Of a DNA stretch of 64,000 nt, positions 62,872 to 64,000 are shown piece by piece; positions within the stretch are counted from its first letter, which is position 1, and the number at the start of each line of letters is the position of its first letter. The notes beneath the pieces are model-generated. The model ran no database searches and had not been told where the DNA came from. It saw nothing but the letters and a program-made list of their open reading frames with translations. Source of the DNA: Chloropicon primus (taxonomy: Eukaryota; Chlorophyta; Chloropicophyceae; Chloropicales; Chloropicaceae). The stretch spans positions 124,001-188,000 of the forward strand of contig CP060768.1 in NCBI GenBank assembly GCA_023205875.1. The letters are read 5' to 3'. The translations under genes and the position numbers were made by a program.

Positions 62872-64000
62872 ATGACGACGAGGACGTCTTTCCGGCCAAG
62901 GCAGGTGGACATCAACCGCCTGTTGCCTTTGGTGAGAGATCTGAGGGACTTGGATACCGGAGACAGCTTCGCTTCGAGGGGAGTGACGCACGGCCACGAG
63001 GCTCTCGATGCCGAGAACGAGAAGATCCTGACGGTGAAGCAGACGAAGAAGGCCATCGCGGAGATCCCCATACCTATCGTGAACACGGTGTCTACGTACG
63101 AGGAGGACTACAGGCCGGACTTCAACAGGTTGGGGACCTACATCCGGGCGCCCGTGCAGGCCAAGCCCGGGGAGGTGATCGAGTACGACCTGGATGACGA
63201 CGACGAGGCGTGGCTGAGGGAGTTCAACCGCCCGAGGAAGGGGGAGTGGGAGGAGTCCGAGGGGCAGGTCCACCTGGAGGAGGACAAGTTCGAGCTTATG
63301 CTGAACAAGCTGGAGTTTGCTTGCGCGGAGGCCGCGGAGCGGGCGACGACGGGGGGGAACGCCTCGTCCAGCAACATGAATAACCACACGATTTATTTGC
63401 AGAGGGAGATCGCGTTTGATGCCCTGAGGACGGCAACCGGGGCCAAGTACTCAGTCCTCTCTGCGGTGTACAACTACTGGCGCCAGAAGCGGGCAAAGTG
63501 GAACAAGCCCCTGCTCAGGAGGCTCCAGGCCCCGACCTCCGCGAGCGACACGAATCCTTACAACGTGTTCAGGCCGAGGGAGAAGGCCAACAGGCCCCAG
63601 ACGAGGAGGAGGAGGGAGAACAACCTGCAGAGCTTTGAGAAGATGAAGGAGCTCAGGGTGAACATGGAGATGGCGAAGGAGCTCCTGGAGTGGGCGATGA
63701 AGAGGGAGAGGAGGAAGAGGGACTTCGTGTGCTGCCAGTGCGACTTGCAGAAGCTGAAGATAAAGCTGCACCACGATCCGAAGAGCATGCAGGAGGCCAT
63801 CGACTCGGAGGCGCTGTCGGCGGCAAAGTCGAGGTCGAGGAAGTACGCGGAGCAGGAGGCCAAGGCCAAGGAGGTGGAGCACGCTTCGCTGGCGAACTCC
63901 ATCCCCGGGATTTTCCCGCACAAGCCTCTCCTCGAGTCGTTCAGGAGCGAGGAGAAGGTCAGGAAGAAGAAGCGGAGGGACGGCGACCCGAGGAGCAAGC
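62872..64000 (+). CDS. EPL1: enhancer of polycomb (EPL1/EPC), partial
   Basis: ATG at 62872; the frame is open to the window end (376 codons), so the 3' part is missing. The EPcA domain is clear: FRPRQVDINRLLPLVRDLRD, EIPIPIVNTVSTYEEDY, YIRAPVQ, EYDLDDDDEAWLREFN, then VYNYWRQKRAKWNKPLLRRL, NPYNVFRPREKANRPQTRRR and NNLQSFEKMKELRVNMEMAK. EPL1/EPC is the scaffold of the NuA4/Piccolo histone acetyltransferase that couples ESA1/TIP60 to nucleosomes. This gene shows that the coding content continues past the right edge. Confidence 0.95.
   Translation, partial: MTTRTSFRPRQVDINRLLPLVRDLRDLDTGDSFASRGVTHGHEALDAENEKILTVKQTKKAIAEIPIPIVNTVSTYEEDYRPDFNRLGTYIRAPVQAKPGEVIEYDLDDDDEAWLREFNRPRKGEWEESEGQVHLEEDKFELMLNKLEFACAEAAERATTGGNASSSNMNNHTIYLQREIAFDALRTATGAKYSVLSAVYNYWRQKRAKWNKPLLRRLQAPTSASDTNPYNVFRPREKANRPQTRRRRENNLQSFEKMKELRVNMEMAKELLEWAMKRERRKRDFVCCQCDLQKLKIKLHHDPKSMQEAIDSEALSAAKSRSRKYAEQEAKAKEVEHASLANSIPGIFPHKPLLESFRSEEKVRKKKRRDGDPRSK

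Noticed and set aside
1-64000. LTR elements, virus-derived genes, LINEs, DNA transposases
   Set aside because: I found no reverse transcriptase, integrase, capsid or transposase signature and no long terminal repeats; the repeats here are tandem, not dispersed elements.

Overview
This window is nuclear DNA of a small, GC-rich green alga. The plant-lineage signature is strong: an AP2/ERF factor, an RWP-RK factor, a lumenal PsbP-domain protein, a chloroplast short-chain dehydrogenase fused to light-harvesting-like helices, uroporphyrinogen-III synthase with a transit peptide, and a plastid BFN/UVR protein. Genes are densely packed on both strands. Introns are few and short (about 68-235 bp, GT-AG), and TGTAA, the usual chlorophyte poly(A) signal, lies downstream of several stops. 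A picoplanktonic prasinophyte-grade or Chloropicon-like alga would fit, but the species is inferred, not shown.

Layout. 0-5.8 kb: broken ankyrin repeats, AP2/ERF, SPFH protein, RWP-RK factor. 6-18 kb: SPAG6/PF16 axonemal protein, a divergent WW/IQ protein, PROPPIN autophagy protein, proteasome subunit RPN9, HotDog-fold protein, PAP2 lipid phosphatase, AidB-like acyl-CoA dehydrogenase. 18.7-25.6 kb: JmjC protein, then three tandem prolyl 4-hydroxylases with ShKT tails plus a deleted copy. 25.7-45 kb: a three-exon small gene, RRM protein, RING-H2 ligase, SEC16, RPF2, PsbP-domain protein, SDR-LHC fusion, an AM1/SWI1/DYAD-like protein, HemD, PEX11, ACT-domain protein, TIM21, and a 183-bp satellite. 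45.6-56.6 kb: DUF952 protein, two tandem secreted carboxylesterases, Tim44-like/mL45 protein, an unknown small protein, patatin lipase, BFN/UVR protein. 56.7-64 kb: an ankyrin-like ORF, a very unusual nuclease plus 34-residue-repeat protein, MARCH-type E3, and enhancer of polycomb (runs off the end).

Most genes are unlinked housekeeping functions. Some groups stand out. PF16 and the divergently transcribed WW/IQ protein may form a ciliary pair. SEC16 and RPF2 share a divergent promoter. The hydroxylase and carboxylesterase clusters arose by local duplication.

The main candidate for something new is the gene at 57162-60446 (minus). Its N-terminal part has a nuclear-localisation motif and a Vsr/DUF559-like nuclease signature. 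This is followed by 22 near-identical 34-residue two-helix repeats whose differences concentrate at a few fixed positions, so the layout resembles a natural TALE-nuclease. A second candidate is regulatory: a CTTTCG-centred motif recurs upstream of many genes on the coding strand, and in several promoters a block carrying it is duplicated with a spacing close to 187 bp.
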